NCBI GenBank assembly: GCA_903933395.1
Contig: CAIZKA010000498.1
Location: 1 to 28,420 of the forward strand
DNA from: an uncultured beta proteobacterium
Lineage (GTDB): Bacteria; Pseudomonadota; Gammaproteobacteria; Burkholderiales; Rhodocyclaceae
Length of the DNA stretch: 28,420 bases
Reading direction: 5' to 3'
Position numbers and translations under genes: made by a program. The notes under the pieces were generated by a model. The model made no database searches and was not told the origin of the DNA. It worked only from the letters and a program-made list of their open reading frames with translations. Every line of letters starts with the position of its first letter. The first letter of the stretch is position 1. Shown here one piece after another: positions 1 through 8,641 of this stretch.

Positions 1-168
1 CAGCAGGTCCCAGAACAGGATGGTGCGCTGCGTGGCATCGACCACATATTCGCCCACGGGCCCCCAGGCCTGCAGGAAGGGGTTCATGCCGCCGAACATG
101 CCGGGCAGCGTATCCGGTGTCGGCTTGGTTGCCGCGGCGGTTTTGGTTTTGCTTGGTGTGGTTGTCAT
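1..168 (-). CDS. DUF3141-family protein, N-terminal fragment (runs off window start)
   Basis: Fifty-six codons are visible, from the ATG at 168-166 back to base 1, open at the window edge. The start has a good ribosome binding site (AGGAG about 8 bases upstream on the minus strand). The Ala/Lys/Thr/Pro-rich beginning is followed by MNPFLQAWGPVGEYVVDATQ and then RTILFWDLL, which recalls the start of DUF3141 proteins (large proteins distantly related to PHA synthase/alpha-beta hydrolases, often next to phosphotransacetylase and acetate kinase genes). The phosphate acetyltransferase gene immediately upstream on the same strand supports this. Biochemical function is not established for the family. 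It is likely the third gene of the GNAT-pta operon. Confidence 0.6.
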   Translation of the reverse strand, partial: MTTTPSKTKTAAATKPTPDTLPGMFGGMNPFLQAWGPVGEYVVDATQRTILFWDLL

Positions 169-232
169 TATTGATGCTCCTGATTTGCAGACAATTTTTG
201 ATGCTCAGCGAATTAACGATACCGCAGATGAC

Positions 233-1180
233 CTAAACGATCTTCGCCGCGTCGTCACGCCGCGCACTGGCGACCAGCACGGCAACGGCGCAGGAGGCCA
301 GGCGCGTCATCACCGAATCGGCGCGGCTGGTCAGGATGATCGGCACCCTGGCGCCGAGCACGATGCCCGCCGCGTCGGCGCCGGCGAGGAAGGACAGGCT
401 CTTGGCCAGCATGTTGCCCGATTCGAGGTCGGGCACCACCAGCACGTTGGCGCGGCCGGCCACCGGTGAGTTGATTTTCTTGATCGCCACCGATTCCAGG
501 CTGATCGCGTTGTCGAGCGCCAGCGGGCCATCGAGGATGGCGCCGGTGATCTGGCCGCGGTCCGCCATCTTGCACAAGGCGCCGGCTTCGATCGTCGACG
601 GCACGTCGGTGTTGATGGTCTCCATCGCCGAGAGCAGTGCGACGCGAACCTCGGGGAAGCGCAAGGCATGGGCGAGATCGATGGCATTCTGGATGATGTC
701 GACCTTGTCCTTGAGTGTCGGCGCGATATTGACGGCGGCATCGGTGACGATCAGTGTTTCGCTGTAGCTCGGCACGTCCATCACGAAGCAGTGGCTGACG
801 CGCCGTGCGGTGCGCAACCCGGTGTCGCGGCGGACGACGGCGCCCATCAGTTCGTCGGTATGCAGGCTGCCTTTCATCAGCGCCTCGGCCCGGCCTTCGC
901 GCACCAGTTCAACCGCCCGCGCAGCCGAGGCCTGGCTGTAGGGCGCATCGACGATTTCGGTGGCGCCGAGTTCGATGCCGTATTTCTTCGCAGTGGCCTC
1001 GATCTTCTGCTTCGGGCCGACGAGGATGGGCACGATCAGTCCCATTTTTGCCGCATCCATGGCGCCCGACAGCGAACTCTCATCGCAGGGATGGGCGACG
1101 GCCACCGTGGTGGGCGGCATGGCCTTGCAGGTGTCGATCAGGCGCTGGTATTTTTCATGCGTGCGGGCTATGGCTGTCAT
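233..1180 (-). CDS. pta: Phosphate acetyl/butyryltransferase
   Basis: A 315-residue protein that is a single phosphate acetyl/butaryl transferase domain over its whole length. It would exchange phosphate and CoA on an acyl group (acetyl-CoA + Pi to acetyl-phosphate + CoA) in the cytoplasm. Family features include the N-terminal stretch with TTVAVAHPCDESSL, GLIVPILVGP near residues 48-57, ALMKGSLHTDELMGAVV near 100-116, and a C-terminal VPDLESGNMLAKSLSFLAGADAAGIVLGA-type segment. Many DUF3141-linked homologues carry an extra N-terminal MaoC-like hydratase domain; this one lacks it. The start codon overlaps the stop of the upstream GNAT gene by 4 bp (ATGA), indicating translational coupling. 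Acetyl versus butyryl preference cannot be read from sequence. No acetate kinase is in the window, but it could lie beyond base 1. Confidence 0.88.
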   Translation of the reverse strand: MTAIARTHEKYQRLIDTCKAMPPTTVAVAHPCDESSLSGAMDAAKMGLIVPILVGPKQKIEATAKKYGIELGATEIVDAPYSQASAARAVELVREGRAEALMKGSLHTDELMGAVVRRDTGLRTARRVSHCFVMDVPSYSETLIVTDAAVNIAPTLKDKVDIIQNAIDLAHALRFPEVRVALLSAMETINTDVPSTIEAGALCKMADRGQITGAILDGPLALDNAISLESVAIKKINSPVAGRANVLVVPDLESGNMLAKSLSFLAGADAAGIVLGARVPIILTSRADSVMTRLASCAVAVLVASARRDDAAKIV

Positions 1181-1716
1181 GGCTGTTGCTCGGATGGTTC
1201 GAGATCAAGGGTGATGTGGGTGACGCCGTCGGCGCTGTGCGTGGTCATCGGCCAGCCGCAACGCCCGAAGACGCCGAGCATGGCGGTGTTGTGCGGCAGG
1301 ACTTCGGCGATGAAAGTCCGGATGCCGGCGGCCGTGGCGATTTTTCCGAGATGGGTCAGCAGGCGACGGGCGATGCCGAGCCGGTGATAATCTTCTTCGA
1401 CGATGAAGGCGACTTCTGCAGAGGCATTCCCGGAACGTACATAGGTGCCGGAGGCGATGACGATTTCGCGGCCGGCCTCGGGAACGGTGCACAGCAGAAT
1501 CACGCGGGTGTCGAAATCGGCTTCGCGGAAGCGCTTCAATTCTGTTGGCGAAATCTCCTTCTTCGGCCCGAAGAAGCGCAGATAGATCGACTCGGGATCG
1601 AGCTTGTGGAAGGCCTCGATCAGCAGATCGCCGTCGTCCGGGCGCGCCGCGCGGATGCAAACCTCGAGACCGTTGCGCAGTGTTTCCGTGACTGAATGAT
1701 CGCGGGCGTCGATCAT
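1177..1716 (-). CDS. GNAT-family N-acetyltransferase
   Basis: A single GNAT domain of about 179 residues. The core is IRAARPDDGDLLIEAF, then YLRFFGP, then the acetyl-CoA-binding motif A region VAFIVEEDYHRLGIARRLL, where R-L-G-I-A fits the R/Q-x-x-G-x-G/A pyrophosphate loop. It resembles the acetyltransferase domain of protein lysine acetyltransferases (Pat type), but the substrate is unknown. The reading frame stays open upstream to a GTG at 1818 and also has an ATG at 1770. I prefer the ATG at 1716 because the longer extension is AT-rich and contains an FNR-like box and promoter-like sequence. It is the first gene of an operon with pta and the DUF3141 gene, so it might act on acetyl-CoA-linked metabolism; that is inference. 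Confidence 0.8.
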   Translation of the reverse strand: MIDARDHSVTETLRNGLEVCIRAARPDDGDLLIEAFHKLDPESIYLRFFGPKKEISPTELKRFREADFDTRVILLCTVPEAGREIVIASGTYVRSGNASAEVAFIVEEDYHRLGIARRLLTHLGKIATAAGIRTFIAEVLPHNTAMLGVFGRCGWPMTTHSADGVTHITLDLEPSEQQP

Positions 1717-1795
1717 GCGCTTTTCCGTTGATGTTTTTGTTTCGGAAGGAACGTTTTGTTCAAATGCCATTTTCCGCGGATTGTGCGACGCAGCA

Positions 1796-1809
1796 TTGAT
1801 AAATGTCAA
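1796..1809 (-). promoter_or_regulatory. Possible FNR/Anr box before the GNAT-pta operon
   Basis: On the minus strand the sequence is TTGACATTTATCAA, matching TTGAT-N4-ATCAA at 9 of 10 specified bases. The box lies between the lipoprotein stop and the GNAT gene. A class II arrangement would put a -10 about 21-22 bases downstream, where GAAAAT (4/6 to TATAAT) occurs, giving a start of transcription near 1761 and favouring translation from 1716. The TTGACA of the left half could equally be a -35 element, with CACAAT 18 bases downstream as -10. Confidence 0.45.
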
Positions 1810-1840
1810 TGCCGGCACGAATAGAGCTGGGCGCCCGGAG

Positions 1841-2422
1841 TTAGTTGACCTCGATGCTGATGAGCGCGCCCAGCACGCGGTTCATATCGGCGAGCGTCGG
1901 ATAGGCCACGGTCGACGGGAAGGCCCATCCTCCGGCACAGCGCAACTCGCGCACCTTGGGTTGTTCAGCGGACTGCAATAGAAAATTGACTTCGTTGAGA
2001 AAAAAGGAAGGGCCGTCGCTGACGTCCGCCAGGAGCACCTTGCCGATTCCGGCGTCGTTTTCGCTTCCGGTCACCGCGTTGGCGGCCAGCAGCACCGGCT
2101 GGCGTTCAGCGCCGTACAACTTCTGCTGCCGGATGATGCGAGTTGCGGAAAATCGCCCCGGGCCTACCTGCTGCTCGCTGTCAAGGACGTCATTGACCTC
2201 AAACTGGCAGAATGGCTCATAGCGACGCAGGTGATCGACTATCCGTCCGTCCTGCAGGGTGACGTGGGAGGTTCCGGGCGGAATCGTGATGGTTTGTCGA
2301 ACCACAACGGCGGTATTGGCGGGCAACTGGTAATACTGTGATCCGACATCGCTCACGCTGATCGGGGTGCAGCCGGCGAGCAAACTGCCCGCTGCCGCTG
2401 CGGCGAAAAATTGACGATTCAT
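1841..2422 (-). CDS. Small hypothetical lipoprotein
   Basis: A 193-residue protein starting at the ATG at 2422, which has an excellent Shine-Dalgarno (GGAGGAG) 3-4 bases upstream; an in-frame ATG 33 bases earlier has no comparable site. The first 18 residues are a type II signal peptide, MNRQFFAAAAAGSLLAGC, with LLAG-C as lipobox, so it should be lipidated at Cys18. The mature part is about 175 residues and looks beta-rich, with segments such as VVVRQTITIPPGTSHVTLQD and YEPFCQFEVND and an LRCAGGW motif near the C-terminus. I do not recognise the family with certainty. It stands alone, divergent from the RND efflux operon, and shares its roughly 300-bp intergenic region. Confidence 0.75.
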   Translation of the reverse strand: MNRQFFAAAAAGSLLAGCTPISVSDVGSQYYQLPANTAVVVRQTITIPPGTSHVTLQDGRIVDHLRRYEPFCQFEVNDVLDSEQQVGPGRFSATRIIRQQKLYGAERQPVLLAANAVTGSENDAGIGKVLLADVSDGPSFFLNEVNFLLQSAEQPKVRELRCAGGWAFPSTVAYPTLADMNRVLGALISIEVN

Positions 2423-2559
2423 GACTCCTCCGGCTGGCGATTCGCGTGGCTTCATTATTGCAGTATCCGCCCGGTGCCGCTATCGCAACGCGGCCGCCGC
2501 TGGCACGCGCAATCGGGCAATCGCGAGTATTGCAAAATTATGGATACAGCATTACTCCC

Positions 2560-2574
2560 TTCCCGAATCGGGAA
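2560..2574. repeat. Short inverted repeat in the divergent lipoprotein/RND spacer
   Basis: TTCCCG-AAT-CGGGAA is a perfect 6-bp inverted repeat with a 3-base centre, located about midway in the 296-bp intergenic region 2423-2718. It could be an operator half-site pair or a weak hairpin. The rest of that spacer contains no gene I can support. Confidence 0.3.
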
Positions 2575-2686
2575 TTCCGGGGGTCCGAAAGATGCCGCCG
2601 AAGCAGGCGGTCGCTGCAATCGCCGGATTGGCGTCAAACGCGCCATGGTTCGCAGAAAAGATGAAGCAAAGGGTTTGCCGATGTTA

Positions 2687-2702
2687 AAATTTCGCGAAAT
2701 TT
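2687..2702. promoter_or_regulatory. 16-bp perfect palindrome, candidate operator of the first RND operon
   Basis: AAATTTCGCGAAATTT is perfectly self-complementary and ends 16 bases before the adaptor ATG. It overlaps TAAAAT (2685-2690), a 5/6 match to a sigma70 -10, so a protein bound here would block transcription. No convincing -35 is seen at the right distance. There is no regulator gene next to the operon in this window. Confidence 0.5.
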
Positions 2703-2718
2703 CATAGCGGGAGCGGTC

Positions 2719-3939
2719 ATGACGCACAGCGACTTGCAGCATTCTTCATTGGGTCCCCGGACACGCCGGCAGGTCACGATTGGAGCCGCTTGCCTGATTC
2801 TGATTCTGGCTACCGGCTGTGAAAAGGTTGCTCCACCCCCGCCGGCAGCGCCGGCGGTCGAGGTCGTCAAGGTGGCACAAAAGGATGTGCCGATTTACAT
2901 GGAGTGGATCGGTTCCCTGGACGGAAACGTCAATGCCGTCATCCGTCCCCAGGTAACGGGCTACCTGATCAAGCAGAACTACCGGGAAGGCGACCTGGTG
3001 AAGCAGGGACAGCCGCTGTTCGAAATCGACCCGCGCACCTTCGAGGCCGCCGTCGACGAAGCCAAGGGCGCGCGCGCGCAGCAACAGGCCCGCTACGAGA
3101 CGAGCAAGGCCAATCTGGCGCGCATCAAGCCGCTGGCAGCCAGGAACGCGGTCAGCCAGAAGGACCTCGACGATGCGGTCGGTGCAGAGCTGTCTACCAG
3201 GGCAGCGCTCGACGCGGCAGAAGCATCACTGAAGACGGCGCAACTGAACCTCGGCTTCACCCGCATGGCGTCGCCGATCACCGGTATCGCCGGCATCGCC
3301 AAGGCCCAGATCGGTGACCTGCTCAGCCCGAGCATGCCGACGGAACTGACGACCGTGTCGTCCGTCGACCCGATCAAGGTCTATTTCAATATCAGCGAAC
3401 GGGAATACCTCAAGGTGGCCGAGAGCCGCAACCCTGAGAAAAAGAATGTACCGATCGAGCTGATCCTGGTCGATGGCTCGTCGTATCCCGAGCAGGGAAA
3501 GTTCCTTCTGCTCAACCGGCAGGTTGACACGACGACCGGCACCTTCAAAGCCGCCGCCCAGTTTCCGAATCCCAAAAACCTGCTTCGTCCCGGCCAGTAC
3601 GGGAAGATCCGGGTCACGATGTCGGTCAACAAGGACGCACTCCTGGTCCCGCAGCGCGCCGTCACCGAAATGCAGGGCAAGTACCTGGTCGCGGTCGTTG
3701 GCGCCGACAACAAGGTCGAGATTCGTCCCGTGGCGGTCGGCCAGCGCATCGGCACCGAGTGGATCGTCAGCACAGGCCTTAAGGCGGGCGAGAGCGTGGT
3801 GGCCGAGGGAACGCAGAAGGTCAAGCCGGGAGTCGTGGTCGTTCCCAAGCCGTTCGCGCCGGCAGCGCCAGCCGCTGCCCCCGGTCCGGCCAAGCCCGAG
3901 GAAAAACCCGTGGCGCCGGCGCCCGCCGCCAAGGGATAA
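2719..3939 (+). CDS. RND efflux periplasmic adaptor lipoprotein (AcrA/MexA type)
   Basis: A 406-residue membrane fusion protein that would bridge the inner-membrane pump and the outer-membrane channel. The N-terminus is a lipoprotein signal with LATG-C as lipobox (Cys at residue 34). A biotinyl-lipoyl half (IRPQVTGYLIKQNYREGDLVKQGQPLFEIDP) is followed by a helical hairpin (about residues 115-175, Ala/Gln-rich), the second lipoyl half (LGFTRMASPITGIAGIAKAQIGDLL), a beta-barrel and a membrane-proximal domain. The C-terminus is an Ala/Pro/Lys-rich tail. The start has GGGAG about 7 bases upstream. The pump gene follows after 6 bp. Substrate is unknown; HAE1 systems usually export hydrophobic or amphiphilic compounds. 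Confidence 0.9.
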   Translation: MTHSDLQHSSLGPRTRRQVTIGAACLILILATGCEKVAPPPPAAPAVEVVKVAQKDVPIYMEWIGSLDGNVNAVIRPQVTGYLIKQNYREGDLVKQGQPLFEIDPRTFEAAVDEAKGARAQQQARYETSKANLARIKPLAARNAVSQKDLDDAVGAELSTRAALDAAEASLKTAQLNLGFTRMASPITGIAGIAKAQIGDLLSPSMPTELTTVSSVDPIKVYFNISEREYLKVAESRNPEKKNVPIELILVDGSSYPEQGKFLLLNRQVDTTTGTFKAAAQFPNPKNLLRPGQYGKIRVTMSVNKDALLVPQRAVTEMQGKYLVAVVGADNKVEIRPVAVGQRIGTEWIVSTGLKAGESVVAEGTQKVKPGVVVVPKPFAPAAPAAAPGPAKPEEKPVAPAPAAKG

Positions 3940-3945
3940 GCGGCC

Positions 3946-6900
3946 ATGTCCAAGTTCTTCATCAACCGGCCGATCGTGGCCATGGTCATCTCGATCCTGA
4001 TGACCATCATCGGCCTGGTCGCCATGTCCGGACTGCCGACCGCCCAGTTCCCGAACATCGTTCCGCCGCAGATCAATGTCAGCAGCACCTACACCGGTGC
4101 CGACGCGCTGACCGTCGAACAGGCCGTGGCGACGCCGATCGAGCAGCAGATGTCGGGCGTCGACAACATGGACTACATGTATTCGATCAATGCCAACAAT
4201 GGCCAGTCCACGCTGTATGTCAACTTTGCACTGGGTACCGACGCCAACACCGACCAGCTATTGGCGCAGATGCGCCAGGGTCAGGCCGAGTCACAATTGC
4301 CTGCGGATGTACGCAACTATGGTGTCACCGTAGCCAAGTCCACCTCGTCGCCGCTGGTCATGTTCGCGCTCTACTCGCCGAAGGGCACCTACGACAACGT
4401 CTTCCTCGCCAACTACTCGTTTATCAACATCAACGACCAGATGACGCGGGTCAAGGGCATCGCCAGCGTCACCGTATTCGGCGCAGGCCAGTACGCGATG
4501 CGGCTGTGGGTCAAGCCCGACCAGTTGGCCAAGCTGAACATCACGATTCCCGAAATCATCAACGCCGTCAATGCCCAGAACACCGTCAATCCGGCGGGAA
4601 CCATCGGTGGCGAGCCGGTCCCGCGGGGCCAGGAATTCACCTACGCGGTGCGCGCGCAGGGCCGCCTGCAGAGCGAAGAAGACTTCGGCAATATCGTGCT
4701 GCGCGCCAACCCCGACGGATCGCTGGTGCGCGTCCGCGACGTCGCCCGCATCGAACTCGGCGCGCAGACCTACAGCCAGCAGGGGCGGCTCAACGGCAAG
4801 CCGGCTGCCCTCGTGGCCCTCTACCAGATGCCGGGCGCCAATGCCCTCCAGGCAGCGGATGGCGCCAAGAAGCTGATGGAAAAACTCAAGCAGAGTTTCC
4901 CGCCCGATCTAGAGTACGTCATCGCCCTCGACACGACGCTGTCGGTCACCGAAGGCATCAAGGAGATCGAGCACACGCTGTTCGAGGCGCTGGTGCTGGT
5001 GATGATCGTCGTCTTCGTTTTCCTGCAGGGCTGGCGGGCAACGCTGATCCCGCTGCTTGCTGTGCCGGTGTCGCTGGTCGGCACCTTCATGTTGTTTCCG
5101 ATGTTCGGTTTTTCGATCAACACGCTGTCGCTGTTTGGCTTGGTGCTGGCTATCGGCCTCGTTGTTGACGACGCGATCGTCGTCGTCGAAGCGGTCGAAC
5201 ACCACATCGAACACGGCATGTCGCCAAAGGACGCAACGCTGAGAGCGATGGAGGAGGTAACCGGCCCGGTAATCGCCATCGCCGTCATCCTCGCCGCCGT
5301 GTTCGTGCCGACTGCCTTCATCCCGGGAATTACCGGCCAGCTCTACCAGCAGTTCGCGGTCACCATCGCCATTTCGGTGATCATCTCGGCGTTCAACGCG
5401 CTGACCCTGAGTCCCGCGCTGTGCGCCATGCTGCTCAAGCCCAAGGTCAAGGGTAGCGGCCCGCTGCAGAAGTTCTACGACTGGTTCAACGAGGTATTCG
5501 GTCGCGTCACCAACGGCTACGTCGGCATCTGCCGGCTTGCCATCCGCAGGACCGCGGTCAGCCTCTTTTTCCTGGTGGGCGTGGCGGTGGCGACCGGCTT
5601 CTTCGGCAAACTGGTCCCCGCGGGCTTCCTCCCGGATGAAGACCAGGGTTACGTATTTGCGGCGATCCAGCTGCCCGACGCCTCATCGCTGCAGCGCACG
5701 GCGGAAATTGCCGCCCAGGCTGAAGAACTGATCATGAAGGTGCCCGGGGTCAAGTACACGACCACGGTCGTCGGCTACAGCATGCTGAGCCAGGTGACGA
5801 ATACCTACAGCGCCTTTTTCTTTATTACGCTTGAAGATTGGGCCGCGCGCAAGAAGCCAGAAGAGCAGTATGGGGCGATCAAGGCCGAACTGACGAAGAA
5901 GCTGGGCGGTATCAGTGGGGCCATCGCTTTTGCGTTTCCGCCACCGGCCATCCAGGGGGTCGGGACCTCCGGCGGTGCGACTTTCATTCTTGAAGACCGC
6001 GCCGGCAAGGACATCGCTTTCCTCGCCGAGAACACCACCAAGTTCCTCGAGGCGGCAAGGAAGCGCCCGGAGCTCGCCAGCGTTTCGACGACTTTCCGGC
6101 CGACCGTGCCCCAGCTCTTTATCGACGTCGATCAGGACAAGGTGCTCAAACAGGGCGTCAACCTCAGCGATGTTTACAAAACGCTGCAAAGCTTCCTCGG
6201 TAGCGGCTTCATCAACTACTTCAACCGCTTCGGCCGCCAATGGCAGGTGTACGTCCAGGCCGAGGGCGACTACCGGACCAACATCCAGAATGTCGGCCAG
6301 TTCTACGTGCGCAATGCCAAGGGCGAAGCGGTGCCGCTCTCGGCGCTGACCTCGATCCGTAATGTCTCCGGCCCGGAATTCACGATGCGCTACAACCTCT
6401 ACCGCAGCGCGCAGATCAACGCCTCGGCGGCGCCCGGCTACAGTTCGGTGCAGGTGATGCGGGCGCTCGAGGCGGTTTTCGCCGAAACCATGCCCGTCGA
6501 AATGGGCTACGACTATTCGGGGATGTCATTCCAGGAGCAGAAGGCACAGCAGGGAGTCTCGCCGGCGGTCATCTTCGGTTTCTCGCTGCTCTGCGTCTTC
6601 CTGATCCTGGCGGCACAGTACGAGAGCTGGTCGCTGCCTTTCTCGGTACTCCTGGGGACGCCTATCGCCGTCGCCGGCGCCTTCTTCGCGCTGCTGCTGC
6701 GCGGCCAGGAACTCAACGTCTATGCGCAGATCGGCCTGGTGATGCTGATCGGTCTGGCGGCGAAGAATGCGATCCTGATCGTCGAGTTTGCCAAGATGGA
6801 GTATGAAAAGGGCGAACTGTCGCTGGTCGAGGCGACTCTCAAGGGGGCACAACTGCGCCTGCGGCCTATCCTCATGACCTCGTTCGCCTTCATCCTCGGC

Positions 6901-7146
6901 TGCGTACCGCTGGCCATCGCCAGCGGCGCCGGCGCCATTTCTAGGCAGGTGATGGGCAGTGCAGTGATCGGCGGCATGCTGGCGGCCACCTGCATCGCCA
7001 TCTTCATCGTCCCCGTAACTTTCTACGTTGTCGAAAGAATGAGCCACAAGGGGAAAACCGGTGTCGCCGGGCACGAAGGCGGCGCAGCCGGTGCCGGCAA
7101 TGCGTCCGGGAAACCCGCGGAGAAGGAGGGGCAGAGCCATGCGTAA
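3946..7146 (+). CDS. RND efflux pump, HAE1 family (AcrB/MexB type)
   Basis: A full-length 1066-residue inner-membrane proton/drug antiporter. It begins with the canonical MSKFFINRPIVAMVISILM first membrane helix. The proton-relay residues are intact: Asp408-Asp409 in VLAIGLVVDDAIVVVE of TM4 and Lys940 in GLAAKNAILIVEFAK of TM10. Two large periplasmic loops and about twelve membrane segments are evident. The end is a Gly/Ala-rich cytoplasmic tail. It lies 6 bp after the adaptor gene, and its stop overlaps the channel gene by 8 bp, so all three components are probably co-translated. Substrate range cannot be assigned from sequence. Confidence 0.95.
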   Translation: MSKFFINRPIVAMVISILMTIIGLVAMSGLPTAQFPNIVPPQINVSSTYTGADALTVEQAVATPIEQQMSGVDNMDYMYSINANNGQSTLYVNFALGTDANTDQLLAQMRQGQAESQLPADVRNYGVTVAKSTSSPLVMFALYSPKGTYDNVFLANYSFININDQMTRVKGIASVTVFGAGQYAMRLWVKPDQLAKLNITIPEIINAVNAQNTVNPAGTIGGEPVPRGQEFTYAVRAQGRLQSEEDFGNIVLRANPDGSLVRVRDVARIELGAQTYSQQGRLNGKPAALVALYQMPGANALQAADGAKKLMEKLKQSFPPDLEYVIALDTTLSVTEGIKEIEHTLFEALVLVMIVVFVFLQGWRATLIPLLAVPVSLVGTFMLFPMFGFSINTLSLFGLVLAIGLVVDDAIVVVEAVEHHIEHGMSPKDATLRAMEEVTGPVIAIAVILAAVFVPTAFIPGITGQLYQQFAVTIAISVIISAFNALTLSPALCAMLLKPKVKGSGPLQKFYDWFNEVFGRVTNGYVGICRLAIRRTAVSLFFLVGVAVATGFFGKLVPAGFLPDEDQGYVFAAIQLPDASSLQRTAEIAAQAEELIMKVPGVKYTTTVVGYSMLSQVTNTYSAFFFITLEDWAARKKPEEQYGAIKAELTKKLGGISGAIAFAFPPPAIQGVGTSGGATFILEDRAGKDIAFLAENTTKFLEAARKRPELASVSTTFRPTVPQLFIDVDQDKVLKQGVNLSDVYKTLQSFLGSGFINYFNRFGRQWQVYVQAEGDYRTNIQNVGQFYVRNAKGEAVPLSALTSIRNVSGPEFTMRYNLYRSAQINASAAPGYSSVQVMRALEAVFAETMPVEMGYDYSGMSFQEQKAQQGVSPAVIFGFSLLCVFLILAAQYESWSLPFSVLLGTPIAVAGAFFALLLRGQELNVYAQIGLVMLIGLAAKNAILIVEFAKMEYEKGELSLVEATLKGAQLRLRPILMTSFAFILGCVPLAIASGAGAISRQVMGSAVIGGMLAATCIAIFIVPVTFYVVERMSHKGKTGVAGHEGGAAGAGNASGKPAEKEGQSHA

Positions 7147-8548
7147 GCCCTTGCTCATTTCGCTGCTGGCACTGCTGGTCAGCGGTTGCATGATCGGGCC
7201 GGATTATTTCCGCCCGGCAGTCGAAACACCGCCCGCCTGGCGTCTCAGCGAGCAGAACGCCAAGGACCTCGCGAATACCACGTGGTGGGAACAGTTCGGC
7301 GACCCGGTGCTCAATGACCTGATGGCCACGGCACTGCGCGAAAACAAGGATCTGAAGATCGCTGCGGCCCGCGTCGAGGAGTTCGCCGGCAATTACGGCA
7401 TCGTTCGCTCGGGGCTATACCCGCAGGTCGGCGCCGGGTACGAGCCCGGTCGGCAAAGAAACACCTTGCCGGGCGCTGCAGGTCCATCGACCTATAACAG
7501 TTACCAGGTGGTGTTGAATGCTGCCTGGGAAATCGACATCTGGGGCCGCATCCGCCGCCAGACCGAGGCTGCAAACGCCCAACTGCTGGCCAGCGAAGAG
7601 GGACGGCGAGGCATCATCCTGTCGCTCGTCGGAAGTGTTGCCGGTTCCTACATCAACCTGCGCGCGCTCGACCGTCAACTCGAGATCGCCAGGGAGACGG
7701 CAAAAAGCCGCGGCGAGTCGTACGAGATTTTCAAGCTCCGCTTTGAAGGCGGCGTGATTTCGCAACTGGAACTCAGCCAGAACAAGTCCCAATACGAGGA
7801 GGCCCTGGCCAGCATTCCGCCGCTGGAAAAGGCCATCGCCCAGCAGGAGAATGGCCTGAGCGTGCTGCTGGGCCGCAATCCCGGCCCGATCGTGCGCGGG
7901 AAAAACATCGATCAGTTGGTACTGCCGATGATCCCCGCCGGCCTGCCTTCGGACCTGCTCGAACGGCGGCCTGACATAAGGCGCGCCGAACAGAACCTGA
8001 TCGCGGCCAACGCCCTGATCGGCGCCGCCAAGGCGGCCTACTACCCGACGATTTCGCTGACCGGGCTCTTCGGCTATGCCAGTCTCAGCCTGGGCAATTT
8101 GTTCAACAGCGCGTCGAAGGTATGGCAGTACTCCGCGCCGGTCAGCATGCCCATCTTTACCGGCGGCGCGCTTGCCGGCCAGGTGCAGGTGGCTGAAGCC
8201 ACTCAGCAGCAGGCGCTGTTCGAGTATCAGAAGGCTATCCAGGAAGCTTTCCGCGAGGTCAATGACGCGCTCGTCAACCAAGACCGGACCGGGGCGCAAC
8301 TCGTGGCACAGAAGAGCCAGGTCAAGTCGCTGGAACTGTATGCGGAAACCGCCCGGTTGCGCTACGACAACGGCTACACCAGTTACATCGAGGTTCTCGA
8401 TGCGGAGCGCAGCCTGTTCAACGCCCAGTTGCAATACACACAGACGCAGCAGACGCAGTTCCAGGCGATGACCAACCTGTACAAGGCGATGGGCGGCGGC
8501 TGGGTCGCGGAAGCGGAAAAGATGAGTGCACAACCGGCAGGAAAATAG
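7139..8548 (+). CDS. RND efflux outer-membrane channel lipoprotein (OprM/NodT family)
   Basis: A 469-residue TolC-like outer-membrane factor. I chose the ATG at 7139 rather than an earlier in-frame ATG at 7061 because it is preceded by AAGGAGGGG and starts a proper lipoprotein signal, MRKPLLISLLALLVSGC (Cys17), followed by the family hallmark MIGPDYFRP. Two internally repeated alpha-barrel/beta-barrel halves follow, with typical motifs such as WWEQFGDPVLNDL, AAWEIDIWGRIRRQTEAA, LPSDLLERRPDIRRAEQNL and IPIFTGG-type segments, and the late YIEVLDAERSLFNAQL. It completes the tripartite pump with the two genes upstream. Confidence 0.93.
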   Translation: MRKPLLISLLALLVSGCMIGPDYFRPAVETPPAWRLSEQNAKDLANTTWWEQFGDPVLNDLMATALRENKDLKIAAARVEEFAGNYGIVRSGLYPQVGAGYEPGRQRNTLPGAAGPSTYNSYQVVLNAAWEIDIWGRIRRQTEAANAQLLASEEGRRGIILSLVGSVAGSYINLRALDRQLEIARETAKSRGESYEIFKLRFEGGVISQLELSQNKSQYEEALASIPPLEKAIAQQENGLSVLLGRNPGPIVRGKNIDQLVLPMIPAGLPSDLLERRPDIRRAEQNLIAANALIGAAKAAYYPTISLTGLFGYASLSLGNLFNSASKVWQYSAPVSMPIFTGGALAGQVQVAEATQQQALFEYQKAIQEAFREVNDALVNQDRTGAQLVAQKSQVKSLELYAETARLRYDNGYTSYIEVLDAERSLFNAQLQYTQTQQTQFQAMTNLYKAMGGGWVAEAEKMSAQPAGK

Positions 8549-8641
8549 CGGATCGCTTGAGGAAGGCTCGAGCCACGCCTGGAGCGGGTGAAGCCCGCGA
8601 ACAATCATCCCCTCCTGCGGGTGGGGGAAAGGGAGTCATAA

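Noticed and set aside
7415..8608. 397-codon open frame on the minus strand
   Set aside because: It is the shadow of the outer-membrane channel gene and has no recognisable signal, domain or ribosome site.
8549..8641. Small RNA or riboswitch before hisE
   Set aside because: Only a 5-bp GCGGG/CCCGC pairing is seen; there is no leader peptide with His codons and no known riboswitch core.
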